DNA of 64,000 nucleotides from Quercus robur (lineage: Eukaryota; Streptophyta; Magnoliopsida; Fagales; Fagaceae). Position 1 is the stretch's first letter. The number at the start of each line of letters is the position of its first letter. The stretch lies in NCBI RefSeq assembly GCF_932294415.1, contig NC_065543.1, positions 42,616,277 through 42,680,276 of the forward strand, in the 5' to 3' direction. The position numbers and the translations under genes are program-made. This document shows, one piece after another, positions 1 to 13,460 of the stretch. A model generated the notes under the pieces. It worked only from the letters and a program-made list of their open reading frames with translations, was not told the origin of the DNA and did not search any database.

Positions 1-1421
1 TTGACAGCATATAAGAATCTTCAGTAATAGAGAAAACTTAGATTTTGCCATGTGTAATCCAGTCTCAGAAGTGTTAAAAAGCATAGAGTCTCAACTTTAG
101 ATTTTGAAACACTACCCAATAATAGATCCATGTCGGTGATTAGAAAATGGTAAAGAAAAAAAAAGTTCCAAAATGAAAAACGTGGAAAAGAGCAAATTAC
201 ATTACCTTAAAGAACTCCATATAACATGCACGCATCATCAAGCTCCTCATTGCTGTCAATTTTCCACTGAAATATAAAGCAACAATGAATTTGAAAGAGA
301 ACAACAAATTTAGTAAATAGCATACAAATTTTAGCAAAAAACAAAGAAGCAATGAAATCAATTTAAAAGTCCATCTATTGTGATTCAAAGTGAATAATCT
401 TTTATCTTTGGTCCACTATAACTACTCTCTCCTTTTCAAAGTGAACATTAAAAATATATAGTTTCGACTATAATCTAAGGCTTCACAAGTCTATAAGTTA
501 AAATAAAACTTCAACTACTGTGTCAAATCTTCCACTTAGATTTCCAAAGAGAGGGATTGCACTCCATCTTTACTGCCCCACCCTAACACAATCAATATTA
601 ATGACACAATCTGAGGATATAAATAGTATCAACATAATAAAGATGAAATTATATCTAAACTTAAAAAACTCACCTCAAAATTTTGCAGGTCTTGGAATTT
701 GTAATAAGTAGGGAAAGAATTCAAATATTTTCCCATCCTTACCGCCCTGACTGAGTCATATTCTTTCTTTTCCCTGCCTTGAATTTCGTCAAGAAGAGCA
801 CATTATGGCTAGTATTGATATAAAGTGTCTATTTTTCATTTTTGAATATGACATAGGTGCTTGGTAATTAGTGATCCTCAATTTCCCTTTTCCCTTTAGC
901 TATATATATTTTTCTGAACTTATAATGCCCTAACCATAATAAATATAATCCTAGAACTTTGAACTACAATTGAAAAGCTAGATTTCAAGAAAAGAGAGCA
1001 ATTATTGGGTCAATTGTTAAAAGTACAAAAGAAAATTTGAAAATTGGCTAAATCTCAAGAACAATATAATATTGGGAAAATATCAATCATTTTGTGTGAA
1101 TTAAAACTTTATCCATGACACTTATGCAAGCATTATTATAATATATTTTTTTTAAAAGAAAAAAGAATCTATTTTTCATGCATTATATTATGTTGGGGGA
1201 AGGGCAAGAAAAAAGAAATTAACAAAATTCCCAAGAGAGTCAGACACTGAAGTACACAAACCTGTTCATGCATTAGTGGACCTTGGTTGAAATTCAAGAA
1301 TCAAGTCTTCCTACAGACACATTATGCCCAAATTATGAGAAAAACTTGAAGAAAGTGAATATATTAGGAAAGAAATAACAAATACTTTATGAATAAAAAT
1401 TTGGTATTTTATTCTTATATG

Positions 1422-1459
<38 letters not shown>

Positions 1460-3050
1460 ATACTTGTACTAGAGAAGAGATAGAGCAAAAAGTCAGTTTT
1501 GGATGGACTTACCACTAGCTTTTTCTGATATCACATAAGCTTCAAGATGCTTCTAGGTGGGTGACATAACAGTTTATCTGCTTTAGATGACAATCTTGGA
1601 AAACCTGGGGCATTACCTTCGGTACATCCTTCCTTTTAATGATGAAAATCTTGGACAATCAAATGTCTAATAGCTTCCATAATGTGGTTAGGCATTGTAT
1701 GGGAGCACATACATCAGCTATGAGGAATCACAATTGCTATACGCTGTTCCTAAGTAGAATCTTCCCATTTCATCTACAATGGGATACTAGGGCCATCAGT
1801 AATAGATTAAACAATTTAAATTCCACAAATGCAAAAGGATTGTTACCCAACTATATACACAAAGGATTATAATATGTAGTGATTATTCTGAATAACCATC
1901 TGATATGAAAACATAGTTGTAGCACATGAAACAAGCACAAAAGATTCCTCAATTATTGTTGTTAATGTATGTGGCCAGGGATCAATATCCAAAAACTTGA
2001 AGAATTTATTCAATTGAGCTCACACACTAGTCAAGCTTCCAGAGTTTGAAGGAGAATAGAACCTCAAGTTCTTCAAAAGTTGAACCCATCCTGAGAGGGC
2101 CCACTTGGAAAACTGAGAAAGTCTATAATCAAGAAAAGAACAATAATTCCCTCTATAATTTGAATAAATCCTTTACTTTGTTTTGCGTATATGAACTTAC
2201 AATCTCTAGTGCTCAATTTAATTAGCTAGCTTTTGAAGTTTCCAAATGCAAAAGCTTAATGTATATGCCCCTTGGTTTTCAATGATTGAATGGCTAAATA
2301 AAGAACACAAGATGTTGCTAGATTCATAAGAGAGACGAAACATGTCAACAATTTAGATAGAAAAAACAAAGGAAAAAGATGAGGACAGTGATGATTTGCC
2401 AAGTTTAGTTACCTTCAAGCATAAATTGTATTGTATTATTACAATATGGTGGTCCCAATTGTTGGGATATAAGTAATATTAAATTTCTTAAGTTCTTGCT
2501 CCAGTTGTACTAATAAAATACTACCAACACTAATCATGTCAAAAGAAATTCATAGAATATTTTGGATTGACAAAATTTTCTTTTCCTTTTTCTATGCAAC
2601 AGGTTTGTATATGTTGTAGGAAAAGTGATAGGGAAGAGGGGATCTTTGGCATGAATAGTATATTTGTTGGATTCATATAATACTTCATAAATGAGAAGAG
2701 AAGAAAACCTTACCAACTTTAAAAACTTCTACTAAACTCCATTGAATTAGTCAAATTGTTCTTCCAGCAAAATACAATATATATGTTGTCACTAGCACAT
2801 GCACATCAAGACAATATAGTTCATTAACAAAGAAAAAGATTGGGGGAAACTAAACTGAGATAGGAAGAAAGTAGGGCAATTATGAATAGAATCGGTTGAT
2901 TTATGGTAAAGCATCAGAGAAGAGATGAGGATTAAGTTTAAGAAAACATACCACACATACTGTTGCGATAATATATATGTGAACTTCAAAACAGATTCCT
3001 CTTTTTAAACCATTCCCCATCTTTGGACCAAGATGTGTCGTCGCCCTCAA
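1..3050. other. Gene-free AT-rich region with decayed NBS-LRR 3' flank modules
   Basis: No credible coding exon is visible. From about 1,640 the sequence resembles the stretch from about 3,460 onward at an offset of roughly 1.6-1.8 kb. Blocks near 1,783, 2,282, 2,405 and 2,868 have diverged counterparts near 3,608, 3,880, 3,985 and 4,450. The second set leads directly into the 3' end of the minus-strand NBS-LRR gene, so both sets look like duplicated 3' UTR or flank sequence. A 37-nt poly-A run lies at 1,422-1,458. Confidence 0.45.
1422..1458. repeat. Poly-A tract, 37 nt
   Basis: Uninterrupted run of A. It could be the tail of an old retroposon, but no target-site duplication or LINE sequence was recognised beside it. 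Confidence 0.9.
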
Positions 3051-3055
3051 CACAT

Positions 3056-3220
3056 CTATTTATTTAACTTTGAGACAGTTATGAATGGATAGGCATATAG
3101 CAATTTGGGGATCAAACGCATGAAATCCACTTCAGGGAGATAAGTAAGGTCCTTGCATCCTCTAAGAACCAAATGTTGAAGAGAGAAAAGTTAGTCCAAC
3201 GACTCTAGCAAATTGTACAT
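3056..3220 (-). pseudogene. LRR debris from a second NBS-LRR copy
   Basis: Read on the minus strand, this 55-codon stretch gives a leucine-rich pattern with one internal stop: N-LLESLD-stop-LFSLQHLVLRGCKDLTYLPE. That is the repeat style of RGA-like CC-NBS-LRR proteins, matching the LRRs of the gene at 4.6-8.1 kb. It lies downstream of that gene in the same orientation, as expected for the remains of a tandem copy whose NBS part is gone. Confidence 0.5.
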
Positions 3221-4076
3221 TCCATAATATCAACAATTTCAAAAAACAGTAGATGAAATAAAGAAATAAGAAGAATAGAAGATGAGATTTGGGGGAACTC
3301 ACAAAATTTTAATGAACTCCAATCAAATAGGAATCAAATTGACACAACTACTAGACTGTGTGCAATTGTTAGCTACTTTGGCAGCAACCACAATAAAGCA
3401 ATATCCAACTTTTGCTGTAAAGTGAGCATCACGTTGGCAATAACTTCTAAAAAATTCTTGACCAGTTTAAGAAACCTTCCACTTGGCTAACACCAGAGAA
3501 CATCTCTTTAGTAAGGGAATTGGACCTCTTGAGGAGAGAAAATGTTAACCCATGATCCACTTAAGTACAGTATGCAGGTCTTGTATGAAACCATCCGTTT
3601 CTACTAGAGCAGAATGTTAGGGTCATTAGTAACAGAAAATAATTAGTTTTAATTCACAAATGCTAAATCCATAAAATAAGATCCACTCAAGCCATCAAAA
3701 ACAAAAAACAAGAAAAACATGAGAAAATTTTATACAAAGAAAACTTCAAATGCAAGTATTGCTTTTGACTTTACAAAGTTCTACAGTTTATAAGGTCTTA
3801 AAAAAAATTATATAAATAAATTTAAGAGCTTATCTCTTAAAGAGATTAAGAGAGATAAGCTCTTAAAATTTTAAATCCACCAATAATTGAATGGTTAAAT
3901 AAAATTACAAAATAGTAGTGGGAGTACGTTATAAATTTTAATAGCAAAACCAGAGGAGAAAACAAGTTTGGTTGGCAAGTTAGATACCTCCACGCCTAAA
4001 TTGCAAATTGTATCCATCCCAGTGTTCAGATTTAATGAAGGTTTGTCCAATTGAGTGCTAGTCCAACAGTAATCTA
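3221..4076. other. Intergenic, diverged repeat of the 1.6-2.9 kb region
   Basis: No coding exon seen. Blocks at about 3,608-3,665 and 3,880-4,015 are diverged copies of blocks at about 1,783-1,835 and 2,282-2,440. A short direct and inverted AT-rich motif (taagagataagctcttaa type) occurs around 3,826-3,866. Confidence 0.4.
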
Positions 4077-4299
4077 GGTACCGTTTGGATCACGTCCCCG
4101 TCCACGTCCACACGTTTTGCGTTTCAGTTTTTTTTTTTTTTTTTTAAGACCAGTGCCTGGTGCACTGTTCCTGGGACATGAACAGTGCAAATAGGCAAAT
4201 GAATAATATTTTTTTAGGGTGAACAGTAATCGGAAATTATTATTTTTTATTGTTTTCAATTTTCAGTTTTTAGTAAAATAAGCAGTATTCAAACGCACC
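4077..4299. mobile_element. Probable MITE with short terminal inverted repeats
   Basis: The left end reads GGTACCGTTTGGATCACG. The right end, reverse complemented, reads GGTGCGTTTGAATACTG, giving imperfect inverted termini. The interior has a poly-T run and paired CAGTGC motifs. The size (about 223 bp) and the GTTTGGAT ends suit a plant MITE. No clear target-site duplication was found, so the superfamily is open. Confidence 0.4.
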
Positions 4300-4563
4300 T
4301 CTAATCATGCCAAAATAATTTTATAAACATACTGCCGAATATTAAATTCAATGATAGAAGAGAATAGAATATGCAATTCAGGATACTTTAACTGATCTAT
4401 TCAGAAATTGCCAAAACATTTAAAAAAAAAAAACAAAAGAATTTGGCGGAAACTTAAAGAGAGAAAAGAATCAGAGGCAATTAAGAATATAATATCGATT
4501 TAAATGAGAGTATGATAAGTGGATTTGACTACACATACCGCTTGTTCAAACTGCTTCAGAAAC

Positions 4564-7500
4564 TTATATCCAGATCATGATATTTGGAATATGGGCAATT
4601 TTGTACCGCTCTTTTCCACCAATTGCACAACTTTCCTTTAACTTGGAGCAACTGAAGATGCGCAGAGTTTGAAGAGAAGAAAGCTTGGTCAACCACTCAG
4701 GCAAAGTTTCCATGCCATCAAAGTCAGATATGTAGAGACTTTTAAGGGCAGTCAAGACTTAAATATTGTCCGGAATAGACTTAAGTTTAGGCCACCCTTT
4801 CAAGTCCAAATGTTGCAGGGATGCGTGCAAGTGTTCGATAGAAACGAGACTCGGGAAATCATCCAGCTCCTTACAAAACTCGCCAATCACCAAAGTCTTC
4901 AAGCGGGTGAGAGATTCTAACCCCTCTGGGAGACTCGTCAATTTAGGACTACCAAATTTGTAATTCGATAAGAGAATGCAATCCTCTTAAACCAGGTATT
5001 GATATCAGATTATCACAATACCTAATTTTTAATTGGGTAAGAGAATGCAACAGTCCTAGATTTGGAGTTGATTTCAATTTATCACAAAACTGAATCGTTA
5101 GTAGGGTAAGAGACGTGCATGATTGTAGCCCAGTAGGTAGAATAACACACCCAGATATCTCCAAGCGTTGAAGATGGGACGGGAGAGGTGCAGAAGGCCC
5201 ATACATCCTCATGTGACATGATGGACTCCAAATCGGCCCATCCCGATATCATCAGAGACATGAATCTCGCATTTTTTTGCAATAACTTCTCTGGCAGACA
5301 AGCAAGTTCTGAAATATTACAAACCTCTAGGGACGTGAGTGTGGTAAGCTTGCTAATAATGTTTTCAAATGTCGTGCTAAGCATGTCACTAATGTCTAAT
5401 TTCTTAAGACTCGAAAAATGACATGGAGCACTTGCCAGTTGGCTACAACCTTCAATGGTCAACTCCTCAAGGCAAGGAAACACCATTAGGCCTGTTGTTG
5501 TTGCTGGCTCCATCACATCCGTCCATTCCACTAGATTGGGCATTTCGCTCAAATTAAGTTTTCTCAAAGCTGGGAAAAACGTAGTGCCATCACTTCCATT
5601 CTTATTGTTACTATAAAACTCAGTTCCAATATGTCTTACACCATCCATACCTTCTATTGTAAGAACCCTAAGATGGGGTAGAAGCCCAAGAGTGGGAAGA
5701 ACCTCACATTTTTTGCAATTCCTAAATTCGATCTCAATTAAATTGCCAAATTGCAAAATTCCATCCCAAGCATCAAGGCTTGTCAACATCCATGATGGGA
5801 ATTTCTTTCCTTCAAAGCCATCAATTGTTAAGCTCTTCAAACATCAATGAGGCTCGAGACCTTCCAACACCTCTTCATAATTCTCGTAGTTGCCTTCTCT
5901 TTTCCATATGGCCCAGTGAAATCGCAACATGCATATTTTGGCCTTTTCTCCTAAATTTGCTCTTCGGGCTTCTTCTTTATCTCTCACATGCTCTAGATTC
6001 CAAAGGTTTAATTTTCCTCTAAGTTGATTTAAGCATCCCAATTCCTCAATCCGATGACCTGCACCTTGACCCACAATAAAACATCGCAATGTTTGTAAAC
6101 ACGTCAATTGCCCTATATCCTTAAGTTTTTCATTAAAGCCAGAAGGGATATAAATATGCCTTAAGTTTATCAATTGTTTTAGATCTTCAAGAGGCTCTCT
6201 GACATATGGGCAACCTTCGATTCTTAAAGTTTGCAAATTGTAGAGTTTGGTGATGGACTTTGGTAATGCTCTGAAGGATAAACTTGCGACACTGAGAAGC
6301 CTCAAATGTATTAAAAGGCCAACTGAACTTGGCAATTCTTTTATAGAGTCTCCATTTAATTTTAGAACACGTAAGCAATTAAAATTTAATAATGTGTTGC
6401 CCAGTACAACATTTTTAGAAACAAATGTGCGCAATCTCCTAACATCATGTTTTGAAGATGGAATTCTGGGTACAATTTTACCATCAGATTCGATGAATAA
6501 ATATCGTATGTGACCGATGTCACCCTCCAAATCCTTATTCAAAAATAAGGTCTCAGATTTTGAAACTGAGAGTGCAAGATCATGTACCAAATCATGCATC
6601 TTACAACTGATAATATTATCAAACTCATCCTTTTTCTCATCTTGAAATAAGGAATTTGCCAACAAGATATCAAAATACATGTTACTAATATCCTCCATTA
6701 CCACACAACTTCCTTGAGATGGTTGAAGGAACCCTTCAGCCATCCAAAACTGAATTAACTCCTCCTTTTTAATCTCATAATCTTTCGGAAAAATTGAACA
6801 ATATGCAAAGCATTTTTTAAGAGATGGTGATTGTAGATGATCAAAGCTAAATTTTAATATTGGTAACATCTTGTTGCTAACGCCTGGAAAATTCCAAATT
6901 TCATTGCTTTGAATTGCTAACCATTCACTTTTTTCATTTTTATGAGCCATTGTCCCTCCTAGGACTTTTGCAACTAATGGGACCCCTCCACATTTTTTGG
7001 CAATATCATATCCGATTGTCTCCAAATCTAGAGTTAATGGAATTGAAGATACCATTTTCTTAATTATAGACCAACATTCATCTTCAAGTAGTTTTTCTAA
7101 GTGATATGAGGGAATTGTCTCCATGATTCTTGCAACATTGTCACTACGAGTTGTTACAACGATATTGTTTCCAATATTAGAATTAATTCCAAACAAACAA
7201 CCGCTTAGTTTATCCCATATCATATGATCTTCATTCCAGACATCATCAAGAATGAGAAGGTATCTTTTTCCTTGCAACTCTTTATGAAGGTTTTGAAGTA
7301 TTGCATTCTCACTTTGTAATTGACTTGACTTATTGGTAAGTGATTCTAGAATCTCTCTTAAAATCCCTTTTTCATTGAAATCGTTAGAGACACATACCCA
7401 TATTGTTTTATAAAAATGTTTCTTTACTAGCTCATGATTGTACACAAGTTTTGCGAAAAGTTGTCTTTCCCAAACCCGCCATTCCAACTATAGGAAGGAC

Positions 7501-8106
7501 TGAGAGTTGTTGATTGGTTGTACTAGTTAGCAAGTTCACTATTTCCAAAACATCATTTTGCCTTCCTATAACTTCTGAATGATTAAGAAAGGAGTTTGTC
7601 TCTCGGTTTGGGATAATTTCATTGTTAGTATCTACTGATTCCACTAACAATAATTTAGCAAAACCATACTTATTTGCCAAGTCCTCTACTCTTACCAGTG
7701 ATTCCTGAATAGCCTTAATTTTGTCTGCCATTGGGAGGCAAAATAAACCGGGATTGGAGGTTGAACAGATATCACGTACCTTTCTCTTCCTTTGGTTTCC
7801 AACTTCTATCTTTTGCCGGAGACTCTCGTATGCAAACTCGTCCAGCACATCGTCAGCTTCATAAGCAACATCTTCAAGAATCTGGAGCCAAAGCTTCACA
7901 GACTCATCTCTCACTTGCCTTCTCTCGGCATCAGTCAGAACAGCTTGAATCATGGTTAATGATTGGCGAATCCCTCTTAGCTCGTCCTCGCAACCTCGAG
8001 CACTGCTGATCAGCTTAGTAGCATATGAAATCAACTTACTTACAATTTCCCCAGTCATCGAGCTCACAATTCCGTCAGTCATGGAGCTCACAATTTCCCT
8101 TGCCAT
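4564..8106 (-). pseudogene. CC-NBS-LRR (RGA-like) disease-resistance pseudogene
   Basis: Minus-strand relic of an intracellular immune receptor. The start is the ATG at 8,104-8,106, because upstream in-frame codons lack ATG. Order: coiled coil with an EDVID-type motif (LEDVAYEADDVLDEF), P-loop GMAGLGKTT, kinase-2 [68 protein letters not shown], then LRRs ending in the family-typical KIAHIPNI. Lesions: an extra T in the run at 7,456-7,459 just after the P-loop (frameshift); in-frame TGA at 5,844-5,846; frameshift at about 5,180-5,215; frameshift at about 4,940-4,955; in-frame TAA at 4,759-4,761 (CAA-to-TAA type). The 547-codon segment 5,844-7,487 is otherwise open, so decay is recent. A truncated coiled-coil product of about 220 residues could still be made. 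No introns were needed to follow the homology. Confidence 0.9.
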
Positions 8107-8196
8107 CGTGCTCTGATGATAACTCAAATATAAGTCTAAAATTATTCATAAACTATTATCAATATATCAGAGTGAAACATCAGCTTGCGCAAATGA
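8107..8196. other. 5' flank of the NBS-LRR pseudogene
   Basis: AT-rich sequence immediately upstream of the minus-strand start codon. No clear TATA box could be singled out. Confidence 0.3.
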
Positions 8197-8340
8197 GATT
8201 TTTTTGATGAATCAAGACTTTATTAAACAAACAAATACACAATACAACAAGCTTCCTTCCTAATAACATCATCAAAACAGGAAGGACAACTACCCAACAC
8301 AAAAGAACTGATGACTTTACAATTAAGAGACCATTTGGCT
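8197..8340 (-). mobile_element. Short 3' LINE-like tail
   Basis: On the minus strand this ends with AATAAAGTCTTGATTCATC followed by a short A run, a tail style typical of plant L1 LINE 3' ends. Only about 150 bp is recognisable, with no coding part and no target-site duplication. It may be a heavily 5'-truncated LINE copy. Confidence 0.35.
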
Positions 8341-11300
8341 AAGGTGTAATAATCAAGAATTGTGTAATAATATATATGTGAATAAATATCATTTTCTAAT
8401 GATACGTAATTGTAAAGTGTGTAAATATTAGGAGTATCTAATTACCAATGGACAAAGTTTGGCAAAGATTTTATTTTATTTTAATTATTTTGATGAAGGC
8501 AATGAATTTTAACGTAGCGTAAGGTTACAACTCTAATGAACATCTTTTGATTGTATATAAATTTTGACAAGTTCACCGTTAGATTACATTCTCTTCTTGT
8601 ATCCTCCATGTTTGCAAAATTTTTAAAAGATAAAAAATCAATATTTATGTCATCAATCAAATATTTAAATTTCAATTTTTTATAATGTGAAATTATGCAT
8701 AAAAAATAAGTTTATAGATCAAATAATAAATAAAATTTAATTGACATGAAATTTTACATGTATGTTAAGAACATAAAGAAGATGCAATCTAATCTTTAGA
8801 TTTTTAAAATATATAGTCATGTACTCATGTTAATTCTTTAAATCAAAGTTGGAGGTTTAGGTTACAACTAAGTTTGGTGTCAACTTTGTCCATTATTAAT
8901 TATATTAAGATGATCAAGTGAGCATTTAGATTTCATTACCACAACAATTGTAGGGGAATTAGCAAAAAATGATCTGTTGGAAAGATGATTTAGTTCTTAG
9001 ATTATAGCTTTGAGAACAACAATTTTGTTCCTATACAAAGGGGAAGAAAAAAAAAAAAAAAACTTTCTTTCTATACAAGGTGGAGGTATTAGGTTTAGGT
9101 TTGAGTTATAAAGCATAAAATTGATAGTAATAGTCATAATAGTATTGATGAAAACACAAATAAAAAGAAGAATATATAATTTCCAGAACAGAGTCTTACT
9201 TGAGAATGTGAAAACTTGAATTTCGTCTTTGAGAACTAATGCACTTGATGATCTATGGTAATATGGAAAATAGTACAAGTGAAAGAGGTTGGGAATTGCC
9301 AATGGAAGGAGATCTGGGAGGCTTTGGTGTTTTGTCTGTTTCAGTTAAAAGTGGAGCTTTTCACGGGTATTTGTAGTTTCTCTTTACACAATAAGCTAAT
9401 AATGTCATGTGCATGTCTTTTATTGCTTCTTTCAACCTGCTATGGATAAGTTTAAATAACTTCACATGTGAACATACTTCATAAATAGATGTCTGTATTA
9501 GTATGTGCATGTGTGCGTGCGTGATTGCATGGGTGCCAGATATGGTAGCAAACCATCTTAGAGATTACCTAGTTTATTTCTCACATCTCAAGCATGTTGT
9601 AATTTGTATTTGCTTCGACTCTAGGTTATTGATTGGAACTCAATATGACGCTACAAGGAAAATAGTGGTCATCTCATCTCATCATATGTTTGTTAAGTAA
9701 GATTTTTATCTAAATGCTACTTGATATCTCATCCCTCTTCCACTTGAGCCAAGGCCCAATGGCTACATCTTGCCTTTTTTTTTTTTTTTTAAGTGAACTG
9801 TAGTTACTTTTTTTTTTGGATAAGTTAGTAAACTATAAGTATTACACTACTATTTCTCAATATATAAGAGAATCTATTGTTGTCACCCTTGGACGCATTA
9901 TTAAGACTTTACTTTAGATGTAACTTTGTGTTCCTTGATACTTAATTTTTGACAAGGTGCACAATCTATCTATCTGTGTTTGTTTGTGAGCTTTTACTGT
10001 TGTCGTATAAATTTCATGTTAAGACTGTCTTTTTGATGCTAAATTCCTGTACAAAGTTCCCATTTTTGGTGTGGATCCATATGTATGTTTCTGTTCCTAT
10101 TTGGGTTTCTTGGACATGAATTATGTTTATGTATATTGCATTGCCTGCCTTATACATGGATTTGTAACATGATGTAGTTACCATGGATTCTAGACATAGT
10201 GTTTCTGGTATATTTTGTATAATCTAACCAATGGTGTGTCATTTATCGAATTCCTCCTTATTTTATGTGTGTATACATCTGATAACTGTTGTTTGTTGTA
10301 TTAGATATATTGGAATTTATATTATCTATTTGGGACAATTTTTAACCTTGAAATTGTGGAATGTTTTTGGTAGATTACCTACACACAAAAAAAATGAAAA
10401 AGAAAATGGTTCATAACAGTTTTTTGTGGGATTGTAAAATGATTGGTAGAGTTCTATCACCACAGAAGACAGATTTGGTTGTTTTTGCCATATATATATA
10501 TATATATGTAAACCTGAGGAGAAAAAGTAAATTTCATTTTAAAGTTCAACATATAGATTTGTTCTCATGTAACATTGAATCGTTTATATGGTGATTTGTT
10601 TCACTTTGTAAATCTGGTCATTCCCAGAGGAGATTGAGATGCTCTCACTAAGTTGAGGAGTTCATTTTTATTTTGTAGTTGCAAAATAAGTCCACCATAA
10701 GTTGTAAATTTGTTTAGGTAAATTGAAAGTGACCTCTCAGTTTTTTTTGTCATTGGACACGATATATATGTAGAGATGTAGAGTGATGCATAGTGATTAG
10801 TTCTTTTAGATGCCTCCTAACTTATTAGATATGTTTGAACAGGTCTACTTTATTTGAAACTGTAGGGCAGTGGCTAAATCGGACTCTGATTCAGCATCTC
10901 ATTAGCAAAGTTCATGCCCTGTTTTTGATTAGTTTATTAACCCCCAATGTGATATTGATGAAAGGTAAATTCTATTAGACCTAAAATGAATTTTCAAAAT
11001 GTATTAATTTATGTTTTCCTTTAATCTGTTATAGTTCTATATTGCGCTTTAAATCTACTGCCATATAATGATTTGCTGACTTTACCTCCTCATGAAATCC
11101 GCTTCATATCTGGAATCTCTTCCTAAACTTGCTAACGTGTTCAAATCTACACTCTCCTGGAGTGACCTTGAGTACCAGGGGAAAAAACTTCACTATATTA
11201 TTGGTATTCATTCGAAAATGGAACTCAATAGACCAAATTTATTATTATGAGATCTGAAAAACTCTTGGTTTGTGTGGCCTGTAATTGTTATTTATATTTT

Positions 11301-11793
11301 TACAAGAAATGTTCTTTTATTTTTTAGTTTACAAACTTTGGCATTACATTTTTATTGCTAAACATGACTGTGCGAGCTTATGTAATTTTAAATCAAATGA
11401 TTTTTTTTTCTTGCTTTGTGGGTGAGTAGTCTTAATAGTCAACTCGCCATATATTAACTTACATAATGTCATTAATAATTTGAAATGAAAGTTTTAGGAC
11501 CATTAAGAGATCAAACAAGAGGCTGTTCCAAAGCTACTACATGAATCTTTAGAGAATGAGATTAGTAAAGTTGAGCATAGATAATTTATATAGCTTTTAC
11601 ACAAAAGGATAGATTATATGTTCAATTAATGACTAAATCATGATCAAATGCACACATCTAACGGTTACTGATAAAATTTTTTAAAAAAAATTGCATACAT
11701 CTGAGGTGACGGTGTTATTTATTTTTCTTACCATAATCCAGATTTAAAAAATATTGACATGTATAAACACTTGTGCTGTGAATTAGTTTTCTT

Positions 11794-11809
11794 CCCCCCC
11801 CCCCCCCCC
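11794..11809. repeat. Poly-C run, 16 nt
   Basis: Uninterrupted C homopolymer in otherwise AT-rich DNA. Its length may be affected by sequencing error. Confidence 0.85.
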
Positions 11810-12353
11810 TAATATGGTATATTATTGATTGACTAAGATCTACAGCATATCTAAGCTTCCTTAGTTTTGTGTGTAAGGAAACATTTTTGTAATAATTAAT
11901 TCCTATATTTTAGTTTGGTGATTATGTAAAAAAAAAAATTCAAAAAAAGTGAAAACTTCATTTAATTGTAAACAATGCTTTTATAAAATTCTCAATAACT
12001 CTCTAAAAATGGTAAATAATGTTAGCTTCCATATGAAATAATCTAGATCAATTGTATGTTCTAATTAAAAATTTAAAACTATATATCCTCCAGCTTAATA
12101 CATCATGTTTCCTTGAAAAAAAAAATTTTAAGTTTTTTTTTTAATTTTTTTAATTAAAAACACTTTTAAATAACAAATATGGACTGCCTAACTTATAGAG
12201 AATATATTACTCTATATCAATTATACTCCATCGGATTCTCAAAAAAAAAAAAAAAAAAATTATACTCCATCAGATAATAATCATATTATTTTGAGTTGGG
12301 TTTGAAATTGATACTTATATGTCTCATCTACATATCCCCTTTACACTTAACAA

Positions 12354-12380
12354 AATAATAATAATAATAATAATAATAAT
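12354..12380. repeat. AAT microsatellite
   Basis: Nine consecutive AAT units seen directly. Confidence 0.9.
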
Positions 12381-13261
12381 GTCAAAATTTATGGCGCATC
12401 TCACCGGTCTGCAGCTAGTACTATTAGAAACAGATGCTTCATGCAACTATAACGGCAACCATAGTTTTTTGTTTTTGTTTTTGTTTTTTTATTATAAAGC
12501 AAACAAACTTGACTGTTGGCTGAAACACAACTCTAATATTAATCACAATCACGTAGAAGAGTATTATTATGTTTTCACCATACATAAGAAATAAGCATAC
12601 ATACTCTTATTAAACTGTTGAATTTAAATATTAGAAGCAAAGAATTACCCTTGGATTGTGTTATGTTGGAAAAGATAATAATGTCCTGGGCAAAAAGAGA
12701 GATTTATATACCTGAACTTGTTTGCAGCTAAATACATTTCAGCCCCCCAAGGCCCAATTGGATAACAACCATCGAATAACCTAAATTTTGTGAAGTAAAC
12801 TAGGAAAGTGAGTATATGCTGGGAAAGAAAAAAGAGAAAAAGAGAAGAGGAGATAGACTTACCAAATTGTTTCTGGATTATGGAAAAATGGGCAATCTTG
12901 TCTTGGGCTATTTTTCTTTGACTAGAGAGGAGATACTAAAAAATCTGCCATTTTTCTCTAATTTGGAGAGCCTCTTGAATATTGATCATCTGCAGTTATT
13001 GAATGAGAAATAAATGAAAAAAAAAAAATTAGGCCTATAAAAAATAAAAGGATTAAAGAGATTTGATAAATAATGGAATATGGGCATTCTTGGACCAATT
13101 TAAGAGACACAGAAAGAATTTTTTTTTTTTTTTTGAGAAGAAGAGACAGAGAAAGAAATTGGCTGATCTTAAATGAGGGAATAATAGAAGAGAAAAGGAT
13201 TTGCAGGTGTATGGTGTGTACAGTGTGTGCCATATGAGGAGCCTAATCCTAAACAAAGAAG

Positions 13262-13460
13262 TAGGGGTGTCCAAGGACCCGCATCAACCAACCCGCCCGC
13301 CCGAAACCGCCCGAACCGAAGGTCCACGGGCGGCTCCGAATCCAGCTACGGTCGGTCACGGATTGGGAAGAAAACAACCCAAATAGGTCGGTTCGGATCC
13401 AGGTTTCAAAATATTTCACCCGGAAAACCCGAACCGACCGAATTATTTATAATAAAAAAA
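13262..13460. repeat. hAT left subterminal repeat cluster
   Basis: Dense CCCGCCCG, CCGAACCGA and CGGTCGGT motifs over about 200 bp. The right end (about 19,315-19,503) has a matching cluster of CCCGACC and CGGGTCG motifs. GC content is far above the surroundings. Confidence 0.7.

Larger units (their letters stand above)
8341..13261. other. Gene-free AT-rich intergenic region
   Basis: About 4.9 kb without a supportable gene. Short open frames exist but lack family signatures, codon bias or splice context. It holds an AT microsatellite near 10,490-10,507, a 16-nt poly-C run at 11,794-11,809, poly-A at about 12,241-12,259 and an AAT microsatellite at 12,354-12,380. No LTR pair, transposase or RNA gene was recognised. 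Confidence 0.5.
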
